Shown: positions 49,730-58,707, counted from the first letter of the stretch. The stretch is DNA of 64,000 nt from Streptomyces sp. Root1304 (GCF_001426405.1 NZ_LMEP01000023.1:356924-420923), one strand, 5' to 3'. The notes: generated by a model from the sequence alone, not told the origin. A program made the numbers and translations.

Positions 49730-51310
49730 ATGTGGCAATTTTTCGCTGACTATCCGTGGTTCACCCTTTTTATCGTCATTGCGGCGGGATCGCTCTTCGG
49801 CATGGTCCGCTTCGGTCCCGTGAAGCTCGGTGCCGCCGGTGTCCTCTTCGTGGGGCTGCTGCTCGGCGCGCTCGACCCGGACATCGGTCCCGCCGTGCCC
49901 GCGGGCCTCGCGGTGCTCGGCCTCGCCCTGTACGTGTACACCGTCGGCCTCGAAGCGGGCCCGGCCTTCTTCCGCGAACTCCGTCCCCAGCTGGCCGTGA
50001 TGACCGGAGCCGTCGCCGCCCTCGTCGTCACCGCCCTCGCCGTCGGCTTCCTCGGCAGCACCGTCTTCGGCATCGAGGGCCCCTACCTCGCGGGCGGCTA
50101 CGCCGGCATCGGCACCACCACCCCGGGCCTCGCCGCGGCCCAGGCCTCGTCCTCCGTCCCGTCCCAGCCCGCCACCGGCTACGCGATCGGCTACCCCCTC
50201 GCCGTCGTTCTCACCATTCTTTTCGTCGCGGGCATCGCCGCCGTCCGGAACTGGACCGGCCGCCGGGACCCCGGCACCGGACTCCCGAGGGAACTCGTCA
50301 CCCAAACCGTCGACGTCACCCGGACCTGCCGCTGGGCCGACGTCCCCGGCGCCGCCGAAGGGCAACTCCTCGCCAGCGCCCAGCGCGGCGGCGACGGCAC
50401 TCCCCGGGTGGCCCTCGCCCCCGACGCCCTCACCCCCGGCGACCAGGTCGTCCTGGTCGGCGGCCCGGAGGCCGTCGCCGCCGGGACCGAGGCGCTCGGC
50501 ACCCGGGCCCCCGCCCACCTCCTCGACCGGCGCGACGTCGTCGACTACCGGCGCATCCTGCTCACCAACCCGGACCTCGCCGGCCGGACCGTCGCCGAAC
50601 TCCGCCTCGGCGAGGGCTACGGGGCCAAGGCCACCCGCGTCCGGCGCGGCGACCAGGACCTGCTGGCCCACGACGACCTGCTCCTCCAGCTCGACGACCG
50701 GGTCCGCGTCGCGATGCCGCGCGAACGCACCGCCGAGGTGACCGCGTTCCTCGGCGACACCGAGGCCAAGGTCAGCGAGGTGAGCGCCGTCAGCATGGGC
50801 CTGGGCCTCGCCGCCGGATTCCTCATCGGCATCCCGAAGCTCACCATCGGCTCCACGGTCCTCTCCCTCGGCACCGCCGCCGGACCGCTCGTCATGGCGA
50901 TGGTCCTCGGCCGGCTGCGCCGCACCGGCCCGCTCGTCTGGGTGCTGCCGACCCGCGCCAACCTCACGCTCCGCCAGATCGGCCTGCTGATCTTCCTCGC
51001 CTGTGTCGGACTCACCTCGGGCTACGCCTTCCGCCGCGACGCCTTCTCGCTCTTCGGTCTCAGGCTCCTGACCGTGCTCCTCATCAGCGCCGTGCTCAGC
51101 TACGCCCTGATGGTCCTCGTCGCCCGGCTCCTCGGCCAGAGCAGGCCGCGCACCATGGGGCTGCTCGCCGGGTACGTGGGCAATCCGGCCATCACCGCGT
51201 ACGCCAACAGCCGGGTCTCGGACAGCCGGGTCAACACCGGGTACGCGACGCTGTTCGCCCTCGCCATCCTGGTGAAGATCGTCTGCATCCAGCTGATCGT
51301 GGGCCTCTGA
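49730..51310 (+). CDS. AAE (aspartate:alanine exchanger-like) family transporter
   Basis: 526 residues, about 11 membrane helices in two halves separated by two cytoplasmic TrkA-C (RCK-C-like) domains (about 195-345). Duplicated YidE/YbjL-type motif: GLALYVYTVGLEAGPAFF in the first half and QIGLLIFLACVGLTSGYAF in the second, with GPLVMAMVLGRLRRTGPLVWVLP. The family includes aspartate:alanine and succinate exchangers. Location beside NDH-2, with its start 59 bases from the divergent GTG, suggests shared control but the substrate is unknown. Confidence 0.88.
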   Translation: MWQFFADYPWFTLFIVIAAGSLFGMVRFGPVKLGAAGVLFVGLLLGALDPDIGPAVPAGLAVLGLALYVYTVGLEAGPAFFRELRPQLAVMTGAVAALVVTALAVGFLGSTVFGIEGPYLAGGYAGIGTTTPGLAAAQASSSVPSQPATGYAIGYPLAVVLTILFVAGIAAVRNWTGRRDPGTGLPRELVTQTVDVTRTCRWADVPGAAEGQLLASAQRGGDGTPRVALAPDALTPGDQVVLVGGPEAVAAGTEALGTRAPAHLLDRRDVVDYRRILLTNPDLAGRTVAELRLGEGYGAKATRVRRGDQDLLAHDDLLLQLDDRVRVAMPRERTAEVTAFLGDTEAKVSEVSAVSMGLGLAAGFLIGIPKLTIGSTVLSLGTAAGPLVMAMVLGRLRRTGPLVWVLPTRANLTLRQIGLLIFLACVGLTSGYAFRRDAFSLFGLRLLTVLLISAVLSYALMVLVARLLGQSRPRTMGLLAGYVGNPAITAYANSRVSDSRVNTGYATLFALAILVKIVCIQLIVGL

Positions 51311-51492
51311 GCCTGGCCTCGCGCCTTCGGCCCGGCGTGCGCGTCCGGGTCCGCCGTACGCCTCGGGGCCGGTCGTGTCCTGCGGTCGCCGGGCCGTGAC
51401 GGCCGGGTTACGGTGCCTCGGCGACCCCGGCCGCCGCGGCGTGCCGGGGCCGCCCCAGCCCCGCACCGTCCCCGGAAGGCAGGACAGCCCGC

Positions 51493-52062
51493 ATGGCCAC
51501 GTACCAGGTCGGCTACTTCGTCGGCAGCCTCTCGACGAAGTCCATCAACCGGATCCTCTCCCGGGCTTTGATCCGCGTCGCCCCCCCCGAGCTGGAGTTC
51601 CGGGAGATCCCCATCAAGGACCTCCCGCTCTACAACCACGACTTCGACGCCGACTACCCGCCCGAGGGCCGGGCCCTCAAGGACGCCATCGCGGCCGTCG
51701 ACGCCGTCCTCTTCGTCACCCCCGAGTACAACCGGTCCATCCCCGGCGGCCTCAAGAACGCCATCGACTGGGCCAGCCGCCCCTGGGGCACCAACTCCTT
51801 CACCCACAAGCCGTCCGCCGTCATCGGCACCTCGCCCGGCAAGATCGGCACGGCCGTCGCCCAGCAGAGCCTCCGTTCGGTGCTGAGCTTCTGCAACTCC
51901 CCGCAGATGAACGCCCCGGAGGGGTACATCCAGTTCACCCCGGGGCTGTTCGGCGACGACGGCGAGGTCACCGATCCGACGACCCAGCAGTTCCTCAGCG
52001 ACTTCATGGAGGACTTCAAGGTCTTCGTCGAGCGGGTGCTGACGGTCCTTCCGCAGCGCTGA
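51493..52062 (+). CDS. NADPH-dependent FMN reductase family protein
   Basis: 189 residues. FMN-binding N-terminus VGYFVGSLSTKSINRILSRAL, dinucleotide-binding TPEYNRSIPGGLKNAIDWASRP (about 75-96, the family signature) and VIGTSPGKIGTAVAQQSLRS. It is a quinone or chromate reductase-like flavoprotein, cytoplasmic, as a dimer or tetramer. ATG51493 follows GGAAGGCAGGACAG. Stand-alone. Confidence 0.95.
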   Translation: MATYQVGYFVGSLSTKSINRILSRALIRVAPPELEFREIPIKDLPLYNHDFDADYPPEGRALKDAIAAVDAVLFVTPEYNRSIPGGLKNAIDWASRPWGTNSFTHKPSAVIGTSPGKIGTAVAQQSLRSVLSFCNSPQMNAPEGYIQFTPGLFGDDGEVTDPTTQQFLSDFMEDFKVFVERVLTVLPQR

Positions 52063-52093
52063 GCGGGGGTCACGGGGCCGGTGACCGGCCGTT

Positions 52094-52120
52094 GTCGGCC
52101 CGGCGAATCGCCGGGCCGAC
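52094..52120. terminator. 12-bp perfect bidirectional hairpin
   Basis: GTCGGCCCGGCG (52094-52105) pairs with CGCCGGGCCGAC (52109-52120), loop AAT, between the convergent FMN reductase (stop 52062) and beta-propeller (stop 52138) genes. Confidence 0.8.
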
Positions 52121-52137
52121 GGGGCGGCGATTCGCCG

Positions 52138-53310
52138 TCAGAAGACGACGACCCCCAGCGGCCGGGAGCCCGCGGCCAGTCGGCGCGTGTCACCCGAGTC
52201 GAGGTCGACGACGCTCAGCCCGTCCCAGTAGCCGTCCCTCGTGAAGCCGCCGGTCACATAGGCGGTGCGCCCGTCCTTCGACACGGCCACGTCCTCGTGC
52301 GGCCCGTCCAGAGGGTAGACCCGCTCGGCCCCGCCGGGCGTCCGCACCGTCAGCGACGGGCCCGCGTCCTCGTCCGGGTCGATCGGTCCCGTGCCCACCG
52401 TGAACAGCGTCCCGTCGGGGGTGACGGCGGCGCCGTGCTGGTGGGTGTTCGCGGTCATCGGCTCGATGGCGGTCCGGCCAGTCCGGGGGTCGACCACGGC
52501 GAGCCGCTCGCCCTCGAAGGGCAGCAGCAGCTTCCCGTCCGAGGGCCGCACCGCGGTGTAGTGGGGCTTGAGCCAGGAACCGAGCCCGCCCTCCGTGCCG
52601 TACGGGGCGACCTCGATGCGGCGCGGTGCCAGGGTCCCCGCCGTGACGACGGTGACGTCGAAGGAGTCGTGGTTCGTCACGTACACCTCCGCGCCGTCCT
52701 TCGACACGTCCACGTCGAAGGGGCGCCTGCCCACCGGCACGGTGTCGGTGACCCGCTGGGTCGCCGTGTCGATGACCTCCAGGGTGCCGTTCCCGCCGGG
52801 CACGTTGACGCCGACGTACACCCTGCGGCCGTCCGGGGAGAGCGCGATGCCCATGCCGCCGCCCCGGTACTCACCGGTGTCCGTCGGCCCGGCGTCGGTC
52901 CGGTACGGGACGAGCGCGAGGCGCTGCCGGGTCGCCGTGTCCACCACCGCGACCCCTTCGGCGGTCGCCACCCAGGCCCGGCCGTCCTCGCCGACGACCA
53001 GACCATAGGGAGCGGTGCCGACCTTCACGGACCCCGTGGCACCCTTCGCGGGATCGACGAAGGTGACCGTGTCGGAGCCGAAGTCGGAGACCAGGAGCGA
53101 GCCCGGCGCGGGCCTGCCGGCCGGGGCGGGCGTCACCGTCACGGAGGACCCGGTGGGGGACGGCGGCGTGCTGGGGGAGCCTCCGGCCGGTGACGTCGCA
53201 CCCGCCGGGGCCCCTTCGGAGGCCTGCGCGCAGCCGGCCAACAGGGCGACGGACACCGCGGCGGGCACGAGCACCCGGGCGGCGCGGGACGCACGGCGGA
53301 ACTTCGTCAT
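52138..53310 (-). CDS. YncE-type beta-propeller lipoprotein
   Basis: 390 residues from ATG53310. Lipoprotein signal ending VALLAGC (about residue 27), a Pro/Ser/Thr-rich linker to about 65, then seven YncE/YVTN-like blades: LLVSDFGSDTVTFVDPAKGATGSVKVGTAPYGLVVG, VYVGVNVPGGNGTLEVIDTATQRV, GRRPFDVDVSKDGAEVYVTNHDSFDVTVV, GPHEDVAVSKDGRTAYVTGG. Such exported propellers bind ligands or act in the cell envelope. No enzymatic residues are evident. Convergent with the FMN reductase gene. Confidence 0.92.
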   Translation of the reverse strand: MTKFRRASRAARVLVPAAVSVALLAGCAQASEGAPAGATSPAGGSPSTPPSPTGSSVTVTPAPAGRPAPGSLLVSDFGSDTVTFVDPAKGATGSVKVGTAPYGLVVGEDGRAWVATAEGVAVVDTATRQRLALVPYRTDAGPTDTGEYRGGGMGIALSPDGRRVYVGVNVPGGNGTLEVIDTATQRVTDTVPVGRRPFDVDVSKDGAEVYVTNHDSFDVTVVTAGTLAPRRIEVAPYGTEGGLGSWLKPHYTAVRPSDGKLLLPFEGERLAVVDPRTGRTAIEPMTANTHQHGAAVTPDGTLFTVGTGPIDPDEDAGPSLTVRTPGGAERVYPLDGPHEDVAVSKDGRTAYVTGGFTRDGYWDGLSVVDLDSGDTRRLAAGSRPLGVVVF

Positions 53311-53442
53311 GTCGGACTCCTCGGAACGGCGGGCACGGGCGGCCCCGTCCGGGGACGGGCCGCGTCCTGCCCCGATCCTCCGCCCGCGCACGGCCCCGTA
53401 CGGTCCGACAGCCGGCCCCCGGCCGAGAGCGGGACGGACGAC

Positions 53443-53472
53443 ACCGGGGTCAGCCGAACGGCTGACCCCGGT
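53443..53472. terminator. 14-bp perfect hairpin
   Basis: ACCGGGGTCAGCCG (53443-53456) pairs with CGGCTGACCCCGGT (53459-53472), two-base AA centre, 30 bases past the stop of the dienelactone-hydrolase-like gene on the minus strand. Confidence 0.75.
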
Positions 53473-53502
53473 CGCGCACCCCGTCCGGCAGGCTCCGCGG
53501 GC

Positions 53503-54084
53503 TCAGCCCCGTACGCCGTCCAGGAAGCACAGCACGCGCTCGACACAGAGCGCGGTCGCCTCCGGTGCGTGCGAGGGCGTGCCGGCCTCCGTGAACAGGT
53601 GCCGGCTCCCCGGGTACAGGAACAGCTTCCGGTCCGGAGCGTCCGCGACCAGCGCGCGGGCCGCCGCCAGATCGCCGTCGTCGACGAAGAACGGGTCCGC
53701 GTCCATGGCGTGCACCTGGACGGGCACGCCCGCCGGCCATGCGGGGCCGAACTCGTCCACCGGGACGCAGGCGGAGATCAGCACGGCGCCGAGGGACCCG
53801 GACCGGGTCTGGGCCAGCTTCTGTGCGGGCAGCGCGCCCAGCGAGAGCCCGGCGAGGACGAGCGCCTCCGGCAGCCCCTCGGCGGCGCGCTCGCCCCGAG
53901 CCAGGAGCGTGTCGAAGCCGGTCTCCCGGGCGTGGCCGAGGCCGGCCTCCAGGTCGGTGAAGGTCCGCCCCTCGTACAGGTCGGGCACGTGCACCGTGTG
54001 CCCGCCCCGGCGCAGCTCGTCGGCGAAGGAACGCACGCCCTCCGTCAGCCCGAGCGCGTGGTGGAAGAGCAGAACCTCAGCCAT
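53503..54084 (-). CDS. Dienelactone hydrolase-like alpha/beta hydrolase
   Basis: 193 residues, a compact DLH fold: EVLLFHHALGLTEGVRSFADELRRGGHTVHVPDLYEGRTF at the N-terminus, nucleophile elbow LVLAGLSLGALPAQKLAQ (Ser where classical dienelactone hydrolase has Cys), acidic residue in AMDADPFFVDDGD and the catalytic His in LYPGSRHLFTE. The Ser at the nucleophile makes an esterase role possible rather than dienelactone hydrolysis. Cytoplasmic. It stands alone. Confidence 0.9.
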   Translation of the reverse strand: MAEVLLFHHALGLTEGVRSFADELRRGGHTVHVPDLYEGRTFTDLEAGLGHARETGFDTLLARGERAAEGLPEALVLAGLSLGALPAQKLAQTRSGSLGAVLISACVPVDEFGPAWPAGVPVQVHAMDADPFFVDDGDLAAARALVADAPDRKLFLYPGSRHLFTEAGTPSHAPEATALCVERVLCFLDGVRG

Positions 54085-54237
54085 GTCGTCATCCCCTGGT
54101 CGCGGTCGCGCGCCCGTGCCGCCGGGGCACGGGCCGTTCGCCGGACAGCATCGCGCACGGCACTGACAACCGCCCCGGAAACCGGTGCGGACGCGGCGGT
54201 CCGGCGCGGGGAACCGTGGGGGAGGGAGGTCAGGGGG

Positions 54238-54573
54238 TCAGCGCATCGGGCGGTGCGGCAGGACGGCGCCCGCCTGGCCCACGGGGCCACCGACGCCCAT
54301 CGCCCCGCCCGGGTTCCCGTGCGCCTGCGCACCGACGTGCGCCACGGCGCCGCTGTGCGCGCCCGGGTGAACCCCGGTGCCGGGGTGCTGCGCCCCGGCA
54401 CCCGCGTGCGCGACGGCACCCTGCGGCCCGGGAACCCCCTGCGGCGGCACCTGGATGACCCGGCTCAGGTCCCGCAGAACCTCCTCGGCGACCTGGCGGA
54501 CGTCACCCGGAACATCCCCCCGCTCCCGTATGAGCTCGGCGTAGATCGGTGCCGTGCCGTCCGCGTGGTTCAT
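54238..54573 (-). CDS. Small protein with Gly/Ala/His-rich C-terminus
   Basis: 111 residues from ATG54573, GAAGGAAG nine bases upstream. The first 50 residues look folded and helical (GTAPIYAELIRERGDVPGDVRQVAEEVLRDLSRVI), a pattern I have seen in small Streptomyces hypothetical proteins. The second half is low-complexity: repeats of Gly-Ala-His (AVAHAGAGAQHPGTGVHPGAHS, VAHVGAQAHGNPGG) with nine or so His, possibly metal-binding. Function unknown. It is divergent from the RNA ligase gene, 190 bp away. Confidence 0.7.
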   Translation of the reverse strand: MNHADGTAPIYAELIRERGDVPGDVRQVAEEVLRDLSRVIQVPPQGVPGPQGAVAHAGAGAQHPGTGVHPGAHSGAVAHVGAQAHGNPGGAMGVGGPVGQAGAVLPHRPMR

Positions 54574-54763
54574 GGGGCTCGCTTCCTTCGACTGTGCCGG
54601 TGACATCACCGGCGGGCAGACGGCGAGTCTACGGGGCACCACCGACACGCCCGGGATCGGGAGCCCGCGCACCACCCCGCCACGCCGCCCCGACCCGGAA
54701 AATCACTGGGCTCCCGGGGCCCGCCGACCGAGAATGGATCAACGAACCCACGGGAGGGACCCC

Positions 54764-55969
54764 ATGAGCCAGGCGACCCTGACTCTGCACGACCTGATGC
54801 CGTCCGACGAGCTCTCCGCCGCACTCGCCGACGGGCACGTCACGCGCAAGCGGCACCCCGAGCTGCCGCTGTCGATCTACACGTACACGCGCGCCTGCCA
54901 GTACGCCCAGCACTGGAACCGGGCGACCACGCGCTGCCGCGGCCTCGTCGCCGACGACGCCACCGGCCGGATCGTCGCGCTCCCCCTCCCCAAGTTCTTC
55001 AACGTCTCCGAACACTCCGGCGGCCGCCCCTACGCGCCCCCGCTGCCCGACGAGCCCTTCGAGGTCTACGACAAGGTCGACGGCAGCCTCGCCGTGGTCT
55101 TCCACTACGACGGCCGCTGGCGCGCCGCCTCCAAGGGCTCCTTCACCAGCGTCCAGGCGACCTGGGCGCAGCGCCGTCTCGACGCCGCCGACACCACGGG
55201 CCTCACCCCCGGTGTGACGTACCTCGCGGAGATCGTCCACCCGGGCAACCGCATCGTCGTGAACTACGGCGACCGCCGGGACCTCGTCCTGCTCGCCGCC
55301 CACGCCGCCGACGGCACCGAGGTCCCCCTCACGGAGGCCACCGCCGGCTGGGACCCGCTCGGCTCCGTCGTGCGCACCTGGCCGGCCACGAGCGTCGCCG
55401 AGCTCGTCGCCCTCACCGAGTCCAACACCCTCCCCGACGGCCGGCGGGCCACCGGGACCGACGCCGAGGGCTACGTGCTGCGCTTCGCCTCCGGCCTGCG
55501 CGCCAAGGCCAAGCTCGCCGAGTACGTGCGCCTCCACAAGGTGCTCACCGGTGTCACCGAGCGGGACGTCTGGCGCTGCCACGGCATCCAGCGCTTCGCC
55601 GGCCTGCCCGCCGGCGAGGTGGCCAAGGGCATCGGCTGCGCCGTCAGCGAGGTCGAGGCCGACGGAGGAAAGCCCCTCGACGCCCTCCTGGAGCAGGTGC
55701 CCGACGAGTTCGACGCCTGGGTGCGCGAGGTGATCGCCCGCCTCGAAGCGGCCGCCGACGACCGCGTGCGGGCCGTCGACGAGGCGTTCGCGCGTCTCGC
55801 CCACCTCGCCGCCGACCGGGGCGCCTTCGCCCGCGCCGCCGCGGCCCTGCCCGACCGGGGCCTGCGCGCCGCCGTCTTCCTGCGCCTCGACGACCGCCCC
55901 GTCGACCTCCTCGTCTGGCGCCACCTGCGCCCCGAGGCCACCGACCCCTTCGCCCACCAGGAGAACTGA
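54764..55969 (+). CDS. T4 Rnl1-type RNA ligase
   Basis: 401 residues from ATG54764 (GGGAGGG upstream). Nucleotidyltransferase fold of the T4 RnlA family: motif I KVDGS (Lys104, AMP-accepting), motif Ia SKGSFTS, motif III YLAEIVHPGNRIVV, motif IV AEGYVLRF, motif V KAKLAEYVRLH. Flanking CRGLVADDATGRIVALPLPKFFNVSEH is the N-terminal element of Rnl1. The C-terminal 130 residues are helical. It seals 3'-OH/5'-PO4 RNA ends, as in tRNA repair after anticodon-nuclease cleavage. It is followed after two bases by a Pnk-like gene, completing the repair pathway. Confidence 0.92.
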   Translation: MSQATLTLHDLMPSDELSAALADGHVTRKRHPELPLSIYTYTRACQYAQHWNRATTRCRGLVADDATGRIVALPLPKFFNVSEHSGGRPYAPPLPDEPFEVYDKVDGSLAVVFHYDGRWRAASKGSFTSVQATWAQRRLDAADTTGLTPGVTYLAEIVHPGNRIVVNYGDRRDLVLLAAHAADGTEVPLTEATAGWDPLGSVVRTWPATSVAELVALTESNTLPDGRRATGTDAEGYVLRFASGLRAKAKLAEYVRLHKVLTGVTERDVWRCHGIQRFAGLPAGEVAKGIGCAVSEVEADGGKPLDALLEQVPDEFDAWVREVIARLEAAADDRVRAVDEAFARLAHLAADRGAFARAAAALPDRGLRAAVFLRLDDRPVDLLVWRHLRPEATDPFAHQEN

Positions 55970-55971
55970 CC

Positions 55972-56889
55972 GTGCCCGTCGTCCACCTCATGACCGGCCT
56001 CCCCGCCTCCGGGAAGACCACGGCCGCCCGCGCCCTGCAGGCAGCCGCCGAGGGGCGCGTCCGGCGCGTCAACCTCGACGACCTCCGCGCCATGCTCGAC
56101 ATCCCCGCGCCGGACCGCGGCCGGTCCCACAAGCACGAGCAGACCGTGCTCGGCATCCAGGACGCCGCCGTCCGAGCCGCCGTCGACGACGGCTTCGACG
56201 TCGTCGTCGACAACACCCACCTCACCCCGCACGTCCCGAAGCGTCTGAAGGCCGCCGTGGGCGGCCTCGCCACCTTCGCCGTCCACGACTTCACCGACGT
56301 GCCCGTCGACGAGTGCGTCCGCCGCGACGCCGCCCGCGAGCGGTCCGTCGGCGAGGACATCATCCGGATCCTGGCCGACAAGCACGCCAAGGCCACCCGG
56401 AACGGCTGGCGGCTCACCGCGGACTGGCTCAACGACCGCCCCGCCGTCGGCGAGACCTACGTCCCCGACCCGAGCCTCCCCACCGCCGTCATGTGCGACA
56501 TCGACGGCACCCTCGCCCTGCGCGTCGACCGCGGCCCGTACGACTTCGCGCGCTGCGACCGCGACCTGCTCAACGTCTCCGTGCGCGACGCCCTGCGCGC
56601 CTTCCGGCACACCGAGCGGGACCGGATCGTCCTGCTCTCCGGCCGGAGCGAGGACCACCGGGCCATCACCGAGGGCTGGCTCGCCCACCACGAGGTGCCG
56701 TACGACGAGCTGTGGATGCGCGCCTCCGGCGACGGCCGCGGCGACGACCTCGTGAAGGCCGAGCTCTTCGAGGCCCATGTCCGCCACCGGTACGCCATCC
56801 GCGTCTCGCTCGACGACCGCGACCGGGTCGTCGCCCTCTGGCGCCGGATGGGCCTGCCCACCTGGCAGGTCAACTACGGGGCCTTCTGA
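55972..56889 (+). CDS. T4 Pnk-like polynucleotide kinase/3'-phosphatase
   Basis: 305 residues from GTG55972, two bases after the ligase stop. N-terminal P-loop kinase: TGLPASGKTTAARAL (residues 8-22), NLDDLRAML and DNTHLTPHV, with RDAARERSVGEDII carrying lid-type Arg residues. C-terminal HAD phosphatase: CDIDGTLAL (about 173) and the LLSGRSEDHRAITEGWL and SLDDRDRVV elements. Kinase then phosphatase is the order of T4 PseT. It converts 5'-OH and 3'-P (or 2',3'-cyclic P) ends to 5'-P and 3'-OH, the substrates of the ligase. Close linkage implies one transcript. Confidence 0.94.
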   Translation: MPVVHLMTGLPASGKTTAARALQAAAEGRVRRVNLDDLRAMLDIPAPDRGRSHKHEQTVLGIQDAAVRAAVDDGFDVVVDNTHLTPHVPKRLKAAVGGLATFAVHDFTDVPVDECVRRDAARERSVGEDIIRILADKHAKATRNGWRLTADWLNDRPAVGETYVPDPSLPTAVMCDIDGTLALRVDRGPYDFARCDRDLLNVSVRDALRAFRHTERDRIVLLSGRSEDHRAITEGWLAHHEVPYDELWMRASGDGRGDDLVKAELFEAHVRHRYAIRVSLDDRDRVVALWRRMGLPTWQVNYGAF

Positions 56890-56968
56890 CCGCGCGACGG
56901 CGGGAGCGGCGGGGGCGGGACCGGCGGGGGCGGTCCGGCCGCCCCCGCCGCCGTGTCAGGATCGTGGG

Positions 56969-57685
56969 ATGGTGGAAAAGATCATCGCGGCGTGCGACGG
57001 CGCGTCGAAGGGAAACCCCGGCCCCGCGGCCTGGGCATGGGTCATCGGCCGGGCCGACGGAGCGATCGACCGCTGGGAGGCGGGCCCGCTCGGCCGGGCG
57101 ACCAACAACGTGGCCGAACTCACGGCCCTGGAACGGCTGCTCGAAGTACTCGACCCGGCGGTCCCCGTCGAGGTCCGCATGGACTCCCAGTACGCCATGA
57201 AGGCCGTCACGACCTGGCTCCCCGGCTGGCGCCGCAAGGGCTGGAAGACCTCCTCCGGCAGCCCCGTCGCCAACAAGGACCTGGTCGTCCGCATCGACGC
57301 CCTCCTCACCGGCCGGAACGTCGACTTCGTCTACGTCCCCGCGCACCAGGTCGACGGCGACCCCCTCAACGACGCCGCCGACCGCGCGGCCAGTCACTCC
57401 GCCCGTACCCAGGAGGGCACGAGCTCCGACGCGGGGGCCGCGCTGCCGCCCCCGGAGGCATCGACACGCGCCTCCGCGCCCCGCGCGCGCTCCTCCGCGC
57501 TCTCCGGCTCGGCGGGCTTCTCCTCCGCCGGTTCCTCCGGTGCCTCGTCCGCCCGTCGGACACGCCCGTCGGGGGCCACGCTCAAGGCCCGGTTCGCGGG
57601 CCGCTGCCGCTGCGGCAAGGCCTACGACAAGGGCGAGACCATCGCGAAGAACCCCGACGGCTGGGGCCATCCCACCTGCGTCTGA
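56969..57685 (+). CDS. RNase HI with C-terminal CCHC putative zinc module
   Basis: 238 residues from ATG56969. Residues 1-140 are an RNase HI fold with all four acidic residues: CDGASKGNPGP (Asp), NNVAELTALE (Glu), MDSQYAMKAV (Asp), GDPLNDAADRAA (Asp). It cuts the RNA of RNA-DNA hybrids. A Ser/Ala-rich linker (about 145-205) leads to a C-terminal GRCRCGKAYDKGETIAKNPD...GHPTC, a C-x-C-x18-H-x2-C arrangement that could bind zinc and nucleic acid. It starts 79 bases after the repair genes on the same strand, so a shared transcript is possible but not certain. Confidence 0.9.
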   Translation: MVEKIIAACDGASKGNPGPAAWAWVIGRADGAIDRWEAGPLGRATNNVAELTALERLLEVLDPAVPVEVRMDSQYAMKAVTTWLPGWRRKGWKTSSGSPVANKDLVVRIDALLTGRNVDFVYVPAHQVDGDPLNDAADRAASHSARTQEGTSSDAGAALPPPEASTRASAPRARSSALSGSAGFSSAGSSGASSARRTRPSGATLKARFAGRCRCGKAYDKGETIAKNPDGWGHPTCV

Positions 57686-57690
57686 ACCCA

Positions 57691-57710
57691 CCCGCCGTCC
57701 GACTGGCGGG
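57691..57710. terminator. Short hairpin after RNase HI gene
   Basis: CCCGCC (57691-57696) pairs with GGCGGG (57705-57710), eight-base loop, directly after the RNase H stop. Beyond it (57711-57971) I see no gene. Confidence 0.45.
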
Positions 57711-57971
57711 CGGCCGAGTCCGTTGCTTGAGACCGGTCGACCCGGGCGCACGCGAGCCTTCACCCAGGCGTGTACCCGGGTTCGTCCGGGGTTCTGTTCT
57801 CCGAGCGCTTGTGGCTGCATACTGTCCTCCTCGCCACCGGTGACGAACCGTTTTACCTGCTCATTTGTCGTTCTCACGACGTGATCGGGGCCGGCGAGAA
57901 CCTCCCCCTTGCAGCCGCCGCGGTCTCCCCACGGCGGAAGCTCTCCCTGCCCGTGAAAGACCCGAGGTTCC

Positions 57972-58655
57972 GTGCCAGTACCTGTTCTCCTGACCGGGCG
58001 CTCCGTGCGCCTGGAGCCGCTGGCGATGCGGCACGCCGAAGCCCTCGCCCGGGCCGGCGGGGCGGACCGATCGGCCTACGCCTTCACCCCCGTGCCCGAC
58101 GGCTTCCCATCGGCCCTCGACTACATCGGCCGCGCCCTCGCGGATCAGGCGGCAGGACGTTCCCTGCCCTTCGCCCTGATCAGTACGGCCGACGAACGAG
58201 TCATCGGCTCGACCCGGTTCCTCGAACTCGACTACTGGAGGGGCCCGCTGGTCTGGCCGCCCGTCCCCGGCCTGCCCCACGGCGATCCCCTGACCGCCGT
58301 GCCGGACGCCGCCGAGATCGGCAACACCTGGATCGCCGGCGACGCCCGGGGCACCGGCATCAACACCGAGGCCAAGTACCTCATGCTCCGGCACGCCTTC
58401 GAAGCCTGGGGCGTCCGCCGCATCACCCTGCGCGCCGACGCCCGCAACACCCGCTCCAGAATCGCGATCGAACGGCTCGGAGCCAGCTGCGAAGGCGTCC
58501 GCCGTGCCCACTCCCGAGGGCTCGACGGAGCCGTCCGCGACACGGCCTTCTACTCGATCCTCGACGAGGAATGGCCCACGGTCAGGGACATCATCGAACT
58601 CCGTCTGTCCACCCCCCGCCAGGTGCGCGTCCCGCAGGACCTGCTCCCGGCCTGA
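57972..58655 (+). CDS. GNAT (RimJ/RimL-type) N-acetyltransferase
   Basis: 227 residues from GTG57972. VLLTGRSVRLEPLAMRHAEALARAGGADRSAYAFTPVPDG at the start and WIAGDARGTGINTEAKYLMLRHAFEAWGVRRITLRADARNTRSR (about 115-160) match RimJ/RimL-like acetyltransferases. The acetyl-CoA loop here reads GDARGTGINTEAKYL. Substrate unknown; such proteins acetylate ribosomal protein N-termini or toxins. Stand-alone, with a strong terminator after it. Confidence 0.9.
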   Translation: MPVPVLLTGRSVRLEPLAMRHAEALARAGGADRSAYAFTPVPDGFPSALDYIGRALADQAAGRSLPFALISTADERVIGSTRFLELDYWRGPLVWPPVPGLPHGDPLTAVPDAAEIGNTWIAGDARGTGINTEAKYLMLRHAFEAWGVRRITLRADARNTRSRIAIERLGASCEGVRRAHSRGLDGAVRDTAFYSILDEEWPTVRDIIELRLSTPRQVRVPQDLLPA

Positions 58656-58663
58656 CCCCCTCC

Positions 58664-58707
58664 ACCACCGCTCCGGCGGGCACTCGCGCCCCCACCGGAG
58701 CGGTGGT
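58664..58707. terminator. 13-bp perfect hairpin after GNAT gene
   Basis: ACCACCGCTCCGG (58664-58676) pairs with CCGGAGCGGTGGT (58695-58707), 18-base loop, nine bases past the stop and followed by T. Confidence 0.7.
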
